Positions 7,776-13,911 are shown, counted from the first letter of the stretch. The stretch is DNA of 18,919 nucleotides from an uncultured Eubacteriales bacterium (GCA_902475435.1 CABRZL010000031.1:1-18919), one strand, 5' to 3'. Numbers and translations: made by a program. Notes: generated by a model not told the origin, from the sequence alone.

Positions 7776-8567
7776 TTAACTCTGCCAATTGGTAGCATCG
7801 CCGCCAAAGGGGTTGAAATTCGCTCCGAAAGCAGCGTTAACAGCAGCGTCAACACTATCGAAGCCAGCAGCCTGAACGGCAACAGCCATGACAGGGCAGT
7901 TCACAGTTCCTTCAAGGATGGAAAGGTCAGCAGATTTGTTACGTTTATCAACATACTTGCCGTCCTTCATGTCAACATTTTTATCCAGGTAGACACCAGA
8001 TATGAACTGCTCAGTGGTAGCACCAGCAGCCAGCGTCGTATAATAGTCAGCGTAGTAGACGTTGTATTTAACACCATCAATGGTGGTCTCGTAATACTTC
8101 CAAGTGCCACTATCGTTATTCCAGTTCCACTGATTTCCCTGAGTAGTAGCTCCATTTGCGTTGCCAAAATTGAAGTGCAGGACGTTCAAGCCAGCGTTGA
8201 AAGTCTCGTAACCATCATCCAGAGCGGTAGGAATAGCGAAGTAGGCACGAACGTAAGCATCTGAGTTGCCTGTATTTTTGATTGTAACAATCTTGTCGAT
8301 GTAGTTTTCAGCAACGGGCTGACCGAAGCTATCCTTATCGCCCTGAGCGGAGCCAACGATAGGCATCAGAACCTGATTCTGCTTAAAGTCTTCCAGAGCG
8401 GTTCCCCCATCGTTAACCTGCTGCTCGATAAGGTCAATTTTCACGCCGCCAGCAGTGAAAGTATTGGTCTTTTGATCAGTATCGGTGAAGTAAGCCAGCG
8501 TGCCGCCGACGACTGCGGTCGCCGCCATAGCAACAACCAGGCCTATAGCCAAAATTTTTTTCTTCAT
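7776..8567 (-). CDS. SipW-dependent TasA-like exported protein (third; largest)
   Basis: This 263-aa protein has signal segment MKKKILAIGL to VVGGTLAYFTDTD, a textbook SipW-type peptide. The mature start is QKTNTFTAGGVKIDL, matching the TasA family pattern NTFTxGxVxIxL. Further strands include VTIKNTGNSDAYVRAYFAIP and VMAVAVQAAGFDSVDAAVNAAFG. TasA-family proteins polymerise into extracellular fibres in Bacillus biofilms; by analogy this is a candidate fibre subunit, and its 263 residues come closest to the length of Bacillus TasA. RBS AAGGAG, 8 bases before ATG. The next gene downstream is beyond the double hairpin, so this gene ends the first segment of the operon. Confidence 0.88.
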   Translation of the reverse strand: MKKKILAIGLVVAMAATAVVGGTLAYFTDTDQKTNTFTAGGVKIDLIEQQVNDGGTALEDFKQNQVLMPIVGSAQGDKDSFGQPVAENYIDKIVTIKNTGNSDAYVRAYFAIPTALDDGYETFNAGLNVLHFNFGNANGATTQGNQWNWNNDSGTWKYYETTIDGVKYNVYYADYYTTLAAGATTEQFISGVYLDKNVDMKDGKYVDKRNKSADLSILEGTVNCPVMAVAVQAAGFDSVDAAVNAAFGANFNPFGGDATNWQS

Positions 8568-8639
8568 GCTTTTTCTCCTTAATAAAGATTTTTTATTATA
8601 TAGCCGCGTTTTTTGCAGCGGACTATCTAGCAGGATTAA

Positions 8640-9224
8640 TTAGTAGTAGCGGATGAGGGGGGAAATGTTTTTCCATGCCTCATCGGATTCGAAGGACTCA
8701 TTCGCATTCTTGTTGAACTGAGATGCATAAGCCGTCACGGTCAGCTTGGGATAGCTATCTGCTGTGGTCAGGTTGTTCATCATTTCCTTGGTTACGGTGC
8801 CCAGCACAGTAACCTGATCATCTTTCAGAACGCTGAAAGCAGTTCCCCTTTCATTCGTATCAACAACGCGGTAGTACACACCATTGACATCTTTGTTTTC
8901 GGCATCCTTAAGCTGTTCCCAGCCTTCCGCAATCTCATAGGTCAGGAAGGAATCGAAATTATTAGACTTATCCAGCTTGACGAACAGATAGCACTTCTCG
9001 CTGTCAGCCTTGACGGTAACCTTGGGGTCTTTGCTGATTGTGTAGCCGGGAACCATCTTGTATTCCGTACCAGTGCTTTCGGTCAAGGTAATGTCAATGT
9101 CGGAGTCGGTGAAGGTATTGACTACGGTATCAGATTTATCCGTCAGCCAAGCGACAGTACCGCCGATTACGCCGCCAAAAGCCAAAGCCAGAACCAAAAA
9201 CAGCGCTAAGGTTTTCTTCTTCAT
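8640..9224 (-). CDS. SipW-dependent TasA-like exported protein (second)
   Basis: This is a 194-aa protein. I chose the ATG at 9224 because AAAGGAGGAA lies just upstream and the signal peptide then begins normally (MKKKTLALFL). An in-frame upstream ATG would add 16 unlikely residues. The signal segment ends GGTVAWLTDKS (SipW pattern with Trp in place of Tyr/Phe) and the mature protein starts NTFTDSDIDITL. The strand KMVPGYTISKDPKVTV is the TasA-family PG motif region. The protein ends abruptly (ISPLIRYY) without an anchor. The 72-base gap to the next gene contains an ATAG-CCGC/GCGG-CTAT hairpin (about 8600-8628). Confidence 0.86.
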   Translation of the reverse strand: MKKKTLALFLVLALAFGGVIGGTVAWLTDKSDTVVNTFTDSDIDITLTESTGTEYKMVPGYTISKDPKVTVKADSEKCYLFVKLDKSNNFDSFLTYEIAEGWEQLKDAENKDVNGVYYRVVDTNERGTAFSVLKDDQVTVLGTVTKEMMNNLTTADSYPKLTVTAYASQFNKNANESFESDEAWKNISPLIRYY

Positions 9225-9260
9225 GTCGTTTTCCTCCTTTCCCGGAAATTTGCTCGAGCA

Positions 9261-9317
9261 GTGCGCAATCATGCGATTGTGGGCACAGCTCTATATAATC
9301 GGCACAGCCGGTTATAT
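9261..9317 (-). promoter_or_regulatory. Tandem hairpins between first and second TasA-like genes
   Basis: CAATC/GATTG within a GTGC/GCAC frame (9261-9286) is followed by ATATAATCGGC/GCCGGTTATAT with a 3-base loop and one mismatch (9293-9317). The element lies in the gap of about 97 bases before the 9224 start and has no minus-strand T-run. Like the 7673-7740 element, it suggests RNA structures at subunit-gene junctions. Confidence 0.4.
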
Positions 9318-9321
9318 CAAA

Positions 9322-9930
9322 TTAGCTCTTGCCTAGGCCAGTGGTCCAGGCAGCAGAAGCAGTGTCAAAGCCATCAGCCTGAACAGCGTATGCAACGACC
9401 TTAACGGTCTTTTTGTTGTAAGTTCCAAGAGTATCGCCAGTCACACCGCCGTCAACGGCAAAGTTCTGGAATACTTTATAATCAATGGCATTGCCAGAGT
9501 CGTTAGCATCAACTTTCATATAGTAAACGCCTTCAACGCCATCCAAAGCAGTCCAGCCGTTTTGGGTAATCTGATCGGCAATGCTTGTGTAGCCTTCTGC
9601 CTTGGACTCAATGCCGGCAATTCCATTGGTGACTTCTACAAACAACCACGCGGCTTCGCTATTGTCGGCAAAGTGTACGACAGGGTCCTTGTCGTATTCA
9701 TGGCCGGGCATCAGCTTGTAGCTGTTTGCTTTAACACGGTCGGCGCCTTCGACAAGAGTACCATCAGCGTTTGCTTCGGCTTCGTCCAGCTTAATTGCGA
9801 CGGAGCCAACGGTGAATGTATTGGTGACTTCATCGGTAGAAGTCAGGTACGCCATTGTGCCGAAAATCGTTGCGGTTACAAGCAGTACCGCGGCTGTCAC
9901 CATACCAAGAACCTTGGTTTTTCTCTTCAT
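9322..9930 (-). CDS. SipW-dependent TasA-like exported protein (first, next to sipW)
   Basis: This 202-aa protein has signal segment MKRKTKVLGM to FGTMAYLTSTD, the SipW pattern, and mature start NTFTVGSVAIKLDE. The segment SYKLMPGHEYDKDPVVHF carries the PG motif typical of the family, and VKVVAYAVQADGFDTASAAW is the conserved last strand, nearly matching that of the 263-aa paralogue (AVQAAGFDSVDAA). It is probably a fibre subunit or an assembly protein. It has AAAGGAGG 8 bases before its ATG and follows sipW by 45 bases, the same pairing seen in Bacillus sipW-tasA. Confidence 0.88.
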   Translation of the reverse strand: MKRKTKVLGMVTAAVLLVTATIFGTMAYLTSTDEVTNTFTVGSVAIKLDEAEANADGTLVEGADRVKANSYKLMPGHEYDKDPVVHFADNSEAAWLFVEVTNGIAGIESKAEGYTSIADQITQNGWTALDGVEGVYYMKVDANDSGNAIDYKVFQNFAVDGGVTGDTLGTYNKKTVKVVAYAVQADGFDTASAAWTTGLGKS

Positions 9931-9975
9931 GAGTTTGTCCTCCTTTTGATTGTGGGGGTGATTTATAACGGCAGA

Positions 9976-10527
9976 TTACTCTTTTTCCTCAAGGTGTCTG
10001 CCCTTGTTCTCGGTTTGTTTTTTCTCGTCCTTGCTGAACAAATCCGGCAGGAACATCAGGAGCACCAGAACTGCCCCGGCGGAAATCGCTATGTATATTC
10101 CCGGAGGATTCTGGATATAATCAGCCAGGTATCCCAGCTTGGGAATTGTGAATACGGGAGTGCCGACTACATTCTTATAGTGAACGAGACTGCCGTCCAC
10201 CGCTTCGTTTGCATCGCCTTTGGTACGGAATCTCAGAACGGAAGAATCCGTCTCGTCGGGTACTACCTCTACAATGCGGTGAGTCGCAACCGTATCCTCA
10301 TCCAGCATGAATGTGATGACATCTCCTGCCTCCAGTTGGGTATAATCCACATCTTTCACATAGATTAAAGAACCTACATGATAGGTCGGCTCCATAGACC
10401 CGGACAGCACGGCGAACACCTGAAATCCAATCAGCCTAACGCCGAGCAGTGCAACAGCCAGAAGCACGGCAAGCGCCACAATCACGCCTGTGACAATATT
10501 CCAAATTTTTTTTGCTGTTTTTCCCAT
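9976..10527 (-). CDS. sipW: SipW-type signal peptidase I
   Basis: This 183-aa membrane protein has an N-terminal helix (about 10-34), a catalytic domain, a second helix (about 143-162) and a charged C-terminal tail. It has Ser44 in VLSGSMEPT and His83 in TVATHRIVEV, plus TKGDANEAVD. A Ser-His pair, instead of the Ser-Lys of ordinary bacterial enzymes, marks the ER-type/SipW branch. SipW cleaves the signal peptides of TasA-family proteins, and five such substrates are encoded immediately downstream. It is the first gene of the operon, preceded by a leader of about 160 bases and then the inverted repeat of the recombinase cassette. RBS AGGAAA. Confidence 0.93.
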   Translation of the reverse strand: MGKTAKKIWNIVTGVIVALAVLLAVALLGVRLIGFQVFAVLSGSMEPTYHVGSLIYVKDVDYTQLEAGDVITFMLDEDTVATHRIVEVVPDETDSSVLRFRTKGDANEAVDGSLVHYKNVVGTPVFTIPKLGYLADYIQNPPGIYIAISAGAVLVLLMFLPDLFSKDEKKQTENKGRHLEEKE

Positions 10528-10685
10528 ATCGTCATTTCCTGTATGTCAGCACCTGAGAATTGCCTCGTCCCGGACGTCCGCTTTCCGCACTGTCGAGCAG
10601 ATGGACAATTCCTTATGCGGCTTCTGCGCATACTTCTCAAAGTTTGGGTATAATATTATATGAAATGATTTTTTTAGCTGTTTTC
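10528..10685 (-). promoter_or_regulatory. Leader region of the sipW operon with weak promoter-like box
   Basis: These 158 bases separate sipW from the left inverted repeat. They include the palindrome CGGACGTCCG (10571-10580), an enclosing near-match (AGAATTGCC pairing with GGACAATTCCT), and a minus-strand TATAAT (10655-10660) inside A/T-rich DNA. That box has no good -35: the best is AAAACA at 18 bases. A weak or activator-dependent promoter is therefore possible, but no strong promoter facing sipW lies here. The leader would be shared by transcripts entering from the cassette in either orientation. Confidence 0.45.
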
Positions 10686-10708
10686 TTTTCGCAGAGTGAG
10701 CCCCTCTG
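10686..10708 (-). repeat. Left inverted repeat of the cassette (recombination site)
   Basis: These 23 bases are the exact reverse complement of 12139-12161. The site itself is two-armed: CAGAG and CTCTG flank the spacer GGGCTCA (minus-strand sense), and the match extends on both sides through TTTT/AAAA with two mismatches. Inverted arms around a 7-base spacer are the normal core site of a tyrosine recombinase. The inner edge creates a TTGACA on the minus strand (10707-10712) that is not present at the other end. Confidence 0.85.
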
Positions 10709-10777
10709 TCAAAACACCTCCCGAATACCGTAAAATCCTTGCGTTTCTCTGCATTTTGAAGCACAATGACACATAAG

Positions 10778-10789
10778 TTTGACTGCGGA
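10778..10789 (+). repeat. GACTGCGGA repeat near left end of cassette (possible arm site)
   Basis: TTTGACTGCGGA here matches GACTGCGGA at 11959-11967, and TTTGACTGCG recurs at 11968-11977. All are in the same strand sense and inside the cassette near its two ends. The recombinase has an N-terminal arm-binding domain, so these could be its accessory binding sites. That is inference from position only. Confidence 0.35.
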
Positions 10790-10792
10790 AAA

Positions 10793-11908
10793 TTACGGTT
10801 CTACCATGACCAGCTTGTTCATGTTGTGCCGCTTCAGCTCCATGGAGGAGTGTACATAGCGTTCAAGTGTAATGGTTGTATTGGCGTGACCGAGAATTTC
10901 GCTCAGGGATTTGATTTCAAAGCCTACCTCTACGCATCGGGTCGCGAATGTGTGTCTCAGAGTATGGAAATGAACCCCTTCCAAACCACATTCGGCTGTG
11001 TATTTCTCCATTCGGTATTGCAGTGTCCTTGGCTCCATATAATCAGATGTGCCGGTTAAAACAAACGCAGTCGGACTTTGGGGATTCATTTTCCCGCATA
11101 GTTCGGCTGCGTAATCGCTGATGGGAATTGTCCGGGTTGAAGTGCCGCTCTTTGGACTTCCAATGACGATTTTTGTCTTTGCCTCCCGATTCGGATTCAT
11201 GTCCTTCAGTCGCTGCATTGTAGATGATATTCGTATGGTATTGTCTCGGAGGGAAATATTCTCCCATCGCAGAGCACAAAGCTCTCCTATCCGTATTCCG
11301 GTAAGCAACGCCAGCAGGACGCCAAATTTACACGTATCTATATCTTTGAGCAGAAATCGGATGAATTTCGCCTGCTCTTCCCGTGTCAGGACACGCATTT
11401 CCTTTTTGTTTTCCCTGGGATAGACAATATCCACTCGCGGGAAGGCGTCCGGAAAGCGTTTAGCTATGTAGTTCAGAATAGAACGGAGCACCACCAGGAT
11501 GTCCTTCACGGTCTTGGGGGAGAGTTCTTCTTCAAACAGCAGTTTATTTGTAAACTGCTCCACCAGCGCATCGTTGAAAGCCAAAGGAAAACAGCCGCCC
11601 AGCCTTGGCTTGATGTGTTTTTCCAATATGGTCTGGTATTTCACACATGTAGATTCTTTGAAACGGTTTTTACCTGATTCAAACCATTCGTCACAAAAAA
11701 ATGCAAACCGATTCCGAGAGTCAAATTTCGGAGCGGGTTTTCCGCTGAGCATCGCCGCCTTGGCTCGGGTGACTTTTTCTTTAGCTTCCTTATAAGTTTT
11801 ACCGTAACAGAACCCGTATTTGATTTTACCGGAGAGTTCGTAGCCCTTGATGTAACGGGCTTCCCAGCGCCCGTCTTTTCGTTTGAAAATATTCTCGCCT
11901 TTTGCCAT
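10793..11908 (-). CDS. Tyrosine recombinase (integrase family), probable invertase of the cassette
   Basis: This 371-aa protein has an N-terminal arm-DNA-binding domain (FKRKDGRWEARY, about 7-55), a core-binding SAM-like domain (about 70-155) and a catalytic domain (about 172-355). The full active site is present: Arg206 (TGIRIGE), Lys253 (SPKSG), His315 and Arg318 (HTLRHT), His341 (LGHANTT) and Tyr351 (LERYVH). No frameshift is seen. It lies wholly between the inverted repeats, is alone (no excisionase, relaxase or phage genes), and reads toward sipW as sequenced with no terminator in between, so low read-through is possible. RBS GGAGGA is about 12 bases before the ATG. Likely role: site-specific inversion of its own cassette. 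Integration of a minimal element is the alternative. Confidence 0.92.
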   Translation of the reverse strand: MAKGENIFKRKDGRWEARYIKGYELSGKIKYGFCYGKTYKEAKEKVTRAKAAMLSGKPAPKFDSRNRFAFFCDEWFESGKNRFKESTCVKYQTILEKHIKPRLGGCFPLAFNDALVEQFTNKLLFEEELSPKTVKDILVVLRSILNYIAKRFPDAFPRVDIVYPRENKKEMRVLTREEQAKFIRFLLKDIDTCKFGVLLALLTGIRIGELCALRWENISLRDNTIRISSTMQRLKDMNPNREAKTKIVIGSPKSGTSTRTIPISDYAAELCGKMNPQSPTAFVLTGTSDYMEPRTLQYRMEKYTAECGLEGVHFHTLRHTFATRCVEVGFEIKSLSEILGHANTTITLERYVHSSMELKRHNMNKLVMVEP

Positions 11909-11945
11909 TTTGTTGTTTTTTCCTCCTATTTTAAAAGTTCTTTTA

Positions 11946-12000
11946 TAGCAGTTGAATCGACTGCGGATTTGACTGCGATGGCAGCACGATTCAACTGCTA
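11946..12000. promoter_or_regulatory. Long interrupted palindrome in the recombinase leader
   Basis: Perfect 14-bp arms TAGCAGTTGAATCG (11946-11959) and its complement (11987-12000) surround 27 bases holding two GACTGCG copies. It starts right after the recombinase -10 box and ends about 20 bases before the ribosome-binding site. It may be an operator for autoregulation, a recombinase or accessory-factor binding region, or a 5' mRNA hairpin. The sequence does not decide among these. Confidence 0.55.
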
Positions 12001-12002
12001 AA

Positions 12003-12031
12003 ATTATAGAATAGCTCCTAAATATTGAAAA
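12003..12031 (-). promoter_or_regulatory. Probable promoter of the recombinase gene
   Basis: On the minus strand, TTTTCA (12026-12031) and a perfect TATAAT (12003-12008) are 17 bases apart. Transcription would start near 11996, inside the palindrome, and run into the recombinase gene. Confidence 0.6.
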
Positions 12032-12077
12032 AACGGAACCCGCTGAAATAAAAATAAAAAAATTTTCCTCTTACCAC

Positions 12078-12106
12078 TTGATTTTTTCAGATATGTGAGA
12101 TATAAT
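12078..12106 (+). promoter_or_regulatory. Outward-facing strong promoter of the cassette (proposed invertible promoter)
   Basis: TTGATT (12078-12083), a 17-base spacer and a perfect TATAAT (12101-12106) point rightward, with a start expected near 12113, just inside the right repeat. In this orientation transcription would meet only the terminator at 12224-12260. After inversion it would cross the left repeat and enter sipW with a leader of about 207 bases. ATATGTGAG occurs in the spacer/-10 area (12091-12099) and again at 12123-12131. Confidence 0.72.
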
Positions 12107-12138
12107 GTGTAGCGTATGAAATATATGTGAGTCTATCG

Positions 12139-12161
12139 CAGAGGGGCTCACTCTGCGAAAA
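12139..12161 (+). repeat. Right inverted repeat of the cassette (recombination site)
   Basis: This is a perfect complement-inverted copy of 10686-10708. With one adjoining inner pair of bases it forms TCGCAGAG and CTCTGCGA arms, perfectly symmetrical over 8 bases, around the spacer GGGCTCA. The outer halves of the two sites are identical, while the inner flanks differ (TATC here, TTGA at the left), which would let orientation be told apart by sequencing junctions. Confidence 0.85.
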
Positions 12162-12223
12162 AACACACTCGAAGCGAGAACATTCGCTTGGCAGATAATG
12201 TCAGCGTTTATAAAACCGCACAA

Positions 12224-12260
12224 AAAAAGACCAACCTGCACAAGGCAGATTGGTCTTTTT
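12224..12260. terminator. Bidirectional terminator between cassette and redox operon
   Basis: A 16-pair stem with one C/A mismatch (AAAAAGACCAA...CTGC with GCAG...TTGGTCTTTTT) has Ts on both strands. On the minus strand it ends the redox operon 20 bases after the flavodoxin lipoprotein stop. On the plus strand it would stop transcripts from the outward promoter of the cassette, insulating the two transcription units. Confidence 0.85.
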
Positions 12261-12280
12261 CTGCAATAACGCTTAATTAT

Positions 12281-12994
12281 TTATTTGTCTATTGAAAAAT
12301 CAAATTGAGAAAGCCAATCTGCGACAGCCGATTCGTCGGCGCCTTGCGAAAAACGCTGGCTTCCAACCCAATTTACCTCAGCACCGCATAATTCCTGCAA
12401 ATTTGACTCTGCGGCCTCTATACCACTGCCTCCGGAGGTGCAAAAGGCAGCCACCGTCTTGTTAGACAAATCATAGCTTTCCACGAAAGTGTCCAAAATC
12501 CGAGGTTCCTGCCCCCACCAGATAGGAAAACCCAGCAGCACTACATCATAATCTTCGATGTTTTCCACTGTTGATGCAATCTCCGGTCTGGCCGCTGAGT
12601 CGTTCTGCTCTTGGTTAGCCCGACAGGCGTCATCGCTGTAATCCAAATCAGCGTCCGTATAGGGCTGAGCCGGAACGATTTCGAATAAGTCGGCTTGCAG
12701 TTGGCCGGCGACAGTCTGCGCTACCGCCTCGGTGTTGCCGGTGGCGGAAAAGTAGGCCACAAGAATGCTTTCACTTTCTTCTGTTGATTCTTCGCTTTGA
12801 CCTTCCTGAGATTGCTCCGGCGTGTCGGGCGTATCTGAAAAAGTTGCCGATTCATTCTGCGGAGAAGTGCTTTCGGTCGAAACTGATGCCGCCGCTTGTT
12901 CTCCTTCTCCCGTATTTTGTCCACTACATGCCGCCAGGGTCAATCCCAAAGTTAGGGCAAGCAGAGCAGATGTCCATTTCCAAATTCTTTTCAT
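12281..12994 (-). CDS. Flavodoxin-domain lipoprotein
   Basis: This 237-aa protein starts at the ATG at 12994, which follows AGGAGG by 8 bases. A longer in-frame opening would overlap the previous gene and add 40 implausible residues. A lipoprotein signal ends LAAC (Cys about 22), followed by a Ser/Glu-rich linker, then a flavodoxin fold: FSATGNTEAVA (FMN phosphate loop), LGFPIWWGQEP and FCTSGGSG. It is probably an FMN-binding electron carrier tethered outside the membrane. It is the last gene of the LysR-linked operon, before a strong terminator. Flavodoxins of this type are common beside aldo-keto reductases and cyclophilin-like proteins in Firmicutes; the partner is unknown. Confidence 0.88.
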   Translation of the reverse strand: MKRIWKWTSALLALTLGLTLAACSGQNTGEGEQAAASVSTESTSPQNESATFSDTPDTPEQSQEGQSEESTEESESILVAYFSATGNTEAVAQTVAGQLQADLFEIVPAQPYTDADLDYSDDACRANQEQNDSAARPEIASTVENIEDYDVVLLGFPIWWGQEPRILDTFVESYDLSNKTVAAFCTSGGSGIEAAESNLQELCGAEVNWVGSQRFSQGADESAVADWLSQFDFSIDK

Positions 12995-13010
12995 AACCGT
13001 ATCCTCCTGA

Positions 13011-13544
13011 TTATATCGACTTCCCCAAACGGTATGCCTCCTGCATATGAGGGCTGCGCTTGGTCGTTTCCGGTGTGCCGCAGCCGGTGCCCAGCACCAT
13101 ACCGCAGTTTTCAAAATTCATATAGCGGCACAGCTTTTGATAGTAACTGCTAAGATAAGGCATTACGTCATCGTTGTCATCCCATGCGGCAGTAATCAGC
13201 GCGGCTTTCAAAGCTTTATCGGACAGCTTTACGGTATAACTGTAAAAACGGTCAATAACCATTTTCAGTTGTGCGCTCATCCCAAAATAGTAAACAGGGG
13301 TGACAAAAACAACCATATCGCTGTTCAGCAGTGTATCCCGTACAATAGTGTTGCCATCCTTATGTACACATTCGCCATTCATACCGCAGTGTCCGCAGCC
13401 GATGCATGGGTGCATATCCATATGTGCCGTATCCAAAACCGTCACATCGTGCCCCGACTCTTTAGCGCCTCTGATAAATTCATTTGCCAGCATATTAGAA
13501 GATCCATTTTTATGAGGACTTCCCTGTAAAACTGTGATTCTCAT
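13011..13544 (-). CDS. NADPH-dependent FMN reductase / iron-sulfur flavoprotein-like
   Basis: This 177-aa protein starts MRITVLQGSP; the ATG at 13544 has AAAGGAA upstream, and a farther in-frame ATG is not preferred. GSPHKNGSSN is the flavin phosphate loop. Cysteines 47, 50, 53 and 59 form CX2CX2CX5C, the compact motif of iron-sulfur flavoproteins that hold a 4Fe-4S cluster beside FMN. TPVYYFGMSAQLK is the usual flavin-side motif. It likely moves electrons from ferredoxin or NAD(P)H to an acceptor. Its start lies one base past the stop of the cyclophilin-like gene, so the two are tightly coupled. Confidence 0.87.
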   Translation of the reverse strand: MRITVLQGSPHKNGSSNMLANEFIRGAKESGHDVTVLDTAHMDMHPCIGCGHCGMNGECVHKDGNTIVRDTLLNSDMVVFVTPVYYFGMSAQLKMVIDRFYSYTVKLSDKALKAALITAAWDDNDDVMPYLSSYYQKLCRYMNFENCGMVLGTGCGTPETTKRSPHMQEAYRLGKSI

Positions 13545-13545
13545 G

Positions 13546-13911
13546 CTAATATTCCTTTCTTTCAAGCGTGAGCGTTGCTGTAATATTTCCCTTCCCCAGC
13601 ACTTTTTTTAATTCCTTTTCGGTCATGTTTACCACTCGGCCCAGCCGGGTAAAGTTCCATGTGTTGGAGGCGTAATAAATGACAAGCAGGTTTCCTCCGG
13701 AGAGTATAACGTCTCCTGCCTTTGTGGTGATGTGCCGGTCATTGCGGGGAAGCCGTACACCCAGATCCCCGAATTTCTCCATGTGGGCATAGTCCTTCAT
13801 GGGGATTGTCAAAGGGCTTTCTTTCAACAGCTTCTCCAGCGCTTCTGAAGAGCTGCTGGGGAGCAGTTCCACCTGAATGTCTGTATTATCTACCTCCATA
13901 TTTAGTATCAT
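13546..13911 (-). CDS. Cyclophilin-like fold protein (cytosolic)
   Basis: This 121-aa beta-rich protein without a signal peptide matches the Cyclophil_like (PF18050-type) pattern: LLKESPLTIPMKDYAHMEKFGDL, KAGDVILSGGNLLVIYYA, then a C-terminal strand ITATLTLER. These proteins share the cyclophilin barrel but lack proven isomerase activity; their role is unknown. RBS AGGAGG, 7 bases before ATG. The operon has a second, exported member at 15597-16127. Confidence 0.75.
   Translation of the reverse strand: MILNMEVDNTDIQVELLPSSSSEALEKLLKESPLTIPMKDYAHMEKFGDLGVRLPRNDRHITTKAGDVILSGGNLLVIYYASNTWNFTRLGRVVNMTEKELKKVLGKGNITATLTLERKEY

Larger units (their letters stand above)
10686..12161. mobile_element. 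Putative invertible DNA cassette (recombinase plus outward promoter)
   Basis: This is 1,476 bp bounded by perfect 23-bp inverted repeats with oppositely oriented asymmetric spacers, so recombination between them would invert the segment. Inside are one complete tyrosine recombinase gene, its own promoter, a long palindrome, repeated GACTGCG sites and a near-consensus promoter pointing out of the right end. There is no target duplication outside the repeats, and a simple integrated element would have direct rather than inverted att sites. As sequenced, the outward promoter faces away from the sipW operon. Invertible promoters with adjacent recombinases are well known (fim, CPS loci, C. difficile switches); linkage to a TasA/SipW fibre operon is the unusual part. 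Confidence 0.8.

Noticed and set aside
9562..10368. Plus-strand frame of 268 codons
   Set aside because: It is antisense to the first TasA-like gene and sipW, both of which have clear motifs and ribosome-binding sites.
10546..10764. GTG-started 72-codon minus-strand frame across the left inverted repeat
   Set aside because: No ribosome-binding site, no recognisable domain and a basic, random-looking composition. It spans the recombination site and leader, so it would be broken by inversion. Kept only as a note.
11946..12000. Palindrome as terminator
   Set aside because: Its loop is 27 bases, no T-run follows on the minus strand, and it lies between promoter and start codon of the recombinase.
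10686..12161. Cassette as an ordinary insertion sequence or integrated prophage remnant
   Set aside because: No target-site duplication outside the repeats, no transposase, excisionase or phage genes, and inverted rather than direct att-like sites. Inversion fits better, though a minimal mobile element is not fully excluded.
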